Source: Artemisia argyi
Lineage: Eukaryota; Streptophyta; Magnoliopsida; Asterales; Asteraceae
Assembly: GCA_030686995.1 (NCBI GenBank)
Contig: CM060703.1
Coordinates: 7,608,597-7,672,596 of the forward strand
Reading direction: 5' to 3'
Length of the DNA stretch: 64,000 bases
This document shows positions 63,901-64,000 of the stretch, in pieces. Position numbers and translations under genes: made by a program. The notes under the pieces are model-generated. The model made no database searches. It was given only the letters and a program-made list of their open reading frames with translations, and was not told the DNA's origin. Numbering within the stretch: position 1 is the stretch's first letter; every line of letters starts with the position of its first letter.

Positions 63901-64000
63901 GGAGAAATCTTAATTGTGTGCAAGGTACAACATATAACAATATGACTAATGGTTTTTCTGGTTCTACTAGGACTTATACACATAAAATGTATGTTGCCCT

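Larger units (their letters stand above)
60178..64000 (+). mobile_element. Copia-type LTR element running off the window, interior non-coding so far
   Basis: LTR plus primer site, followed by 3.07 kb (60931-64000) in which I find no gag or pol. Only short ORFs occur, the best about 99 codons on the minus strand at 61596-61895. The interior holds direct repeats such as CCACTGGTGATGTAACAC...AATGTTGTATAATCCAGTG (about 63501) and TACTGGTGACGAAACACATGTAATGTTCTCTAATCCAGTGG (about 63560), and CTATGCGTGGGACCTAG / CTATGCGTGAGACCTAG (about 62466 and 62513). It may be a large non-autonomous (LARD-like) element, or coding may begin beyond the window. Confidence 0.6.

Overview
The window is nuclear DNA of a flowering plant, very probably a member of the daisy family (Asteraceae). 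It is AT-rich and intron-poor, with EXORDIUM-type cell-wall genes, plant-type Ty1/Copia and Ty3/Gypsy polyproteins, tRNA-iMet and tRNA-Asp primer sites, a Helitron and several MITEs. The retroelement proteins resemble ones I recall from Tanacetum and related Asteraceae genomes. That family-level call comes from memory of protein families, not from a search.

The host backbone is a decayed tandem array of EXORDIUM/PHI-1-like genes. Two are intact, each 314 codons: 7942-8886 (minus) and 43501-44445 (plus). Four are remnants: 5974-6130, 10266-10304, 50304-50396 and 56411-56560. The blocks between them are paralogous to each other, for example 1738-2019, 6450-6640, 46070-46690 and 53990-54540. Because the blocks are duplicated, several later insertions have a matching empty site elsewhere in the window.

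Transposons make up most of the rest. At the left edge is a long inverted repeat (1-1464). An ORF1-only LINE lies at 2037-4796 between 17-bp target-site duplications. Two more copies of it are at 41083-42497 (old) and 44580-45236 (5'-truncated, nearly identical). From 10305 to about 41050 there is a Russian-doll nest. The outermost layer is a Tat-type Ty3/Gypsy element (gag, protease, RT, RNase H, second RNase H, integrase, plus a spliced antisense gene). It contains a small DNA transposon (11318-11859) and a 22-kb Copia insertion (14294-36513) that cuts its integrase. The Copia insertion resembles a Sirevirus and carries an env-position third ORF and a separate antisense ORF. That third ORF is itself cut by a 6.9-kb LTR-related insertion (16607-23541) and by a 6.0-kb Athila-like element (23823-29822).

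Farther right are a Harbinger-type MITE (47202-47556), a Helitron (47685-48035), a small coding-poor LTR element (50545-53162), a short non-LTR insertion (54951-55959), a solo-LTR-like block (56741-58460), and the start of a Copia element running off the right edge (60178-64000).

The most unusual signal is a shared promoter design. Unrelated LTRs in this window each carry a cluster of short imperfect palindromes just upstream of the TATA box. Three of these families share the core ACGCCGT with different outer arms (TGACG-C-CGTCA, GTTACG-C-CGTAAC, GATACG-C-CGTATC). A Copia family has its own iterated motif (AGCAGTGGTAA) in the same place. The second unusual signal is that two different retrotransposon lineages each carry an antisense gene with its own TATA box. 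Transposon genes are annotated as found, breaks included; most are inactive.
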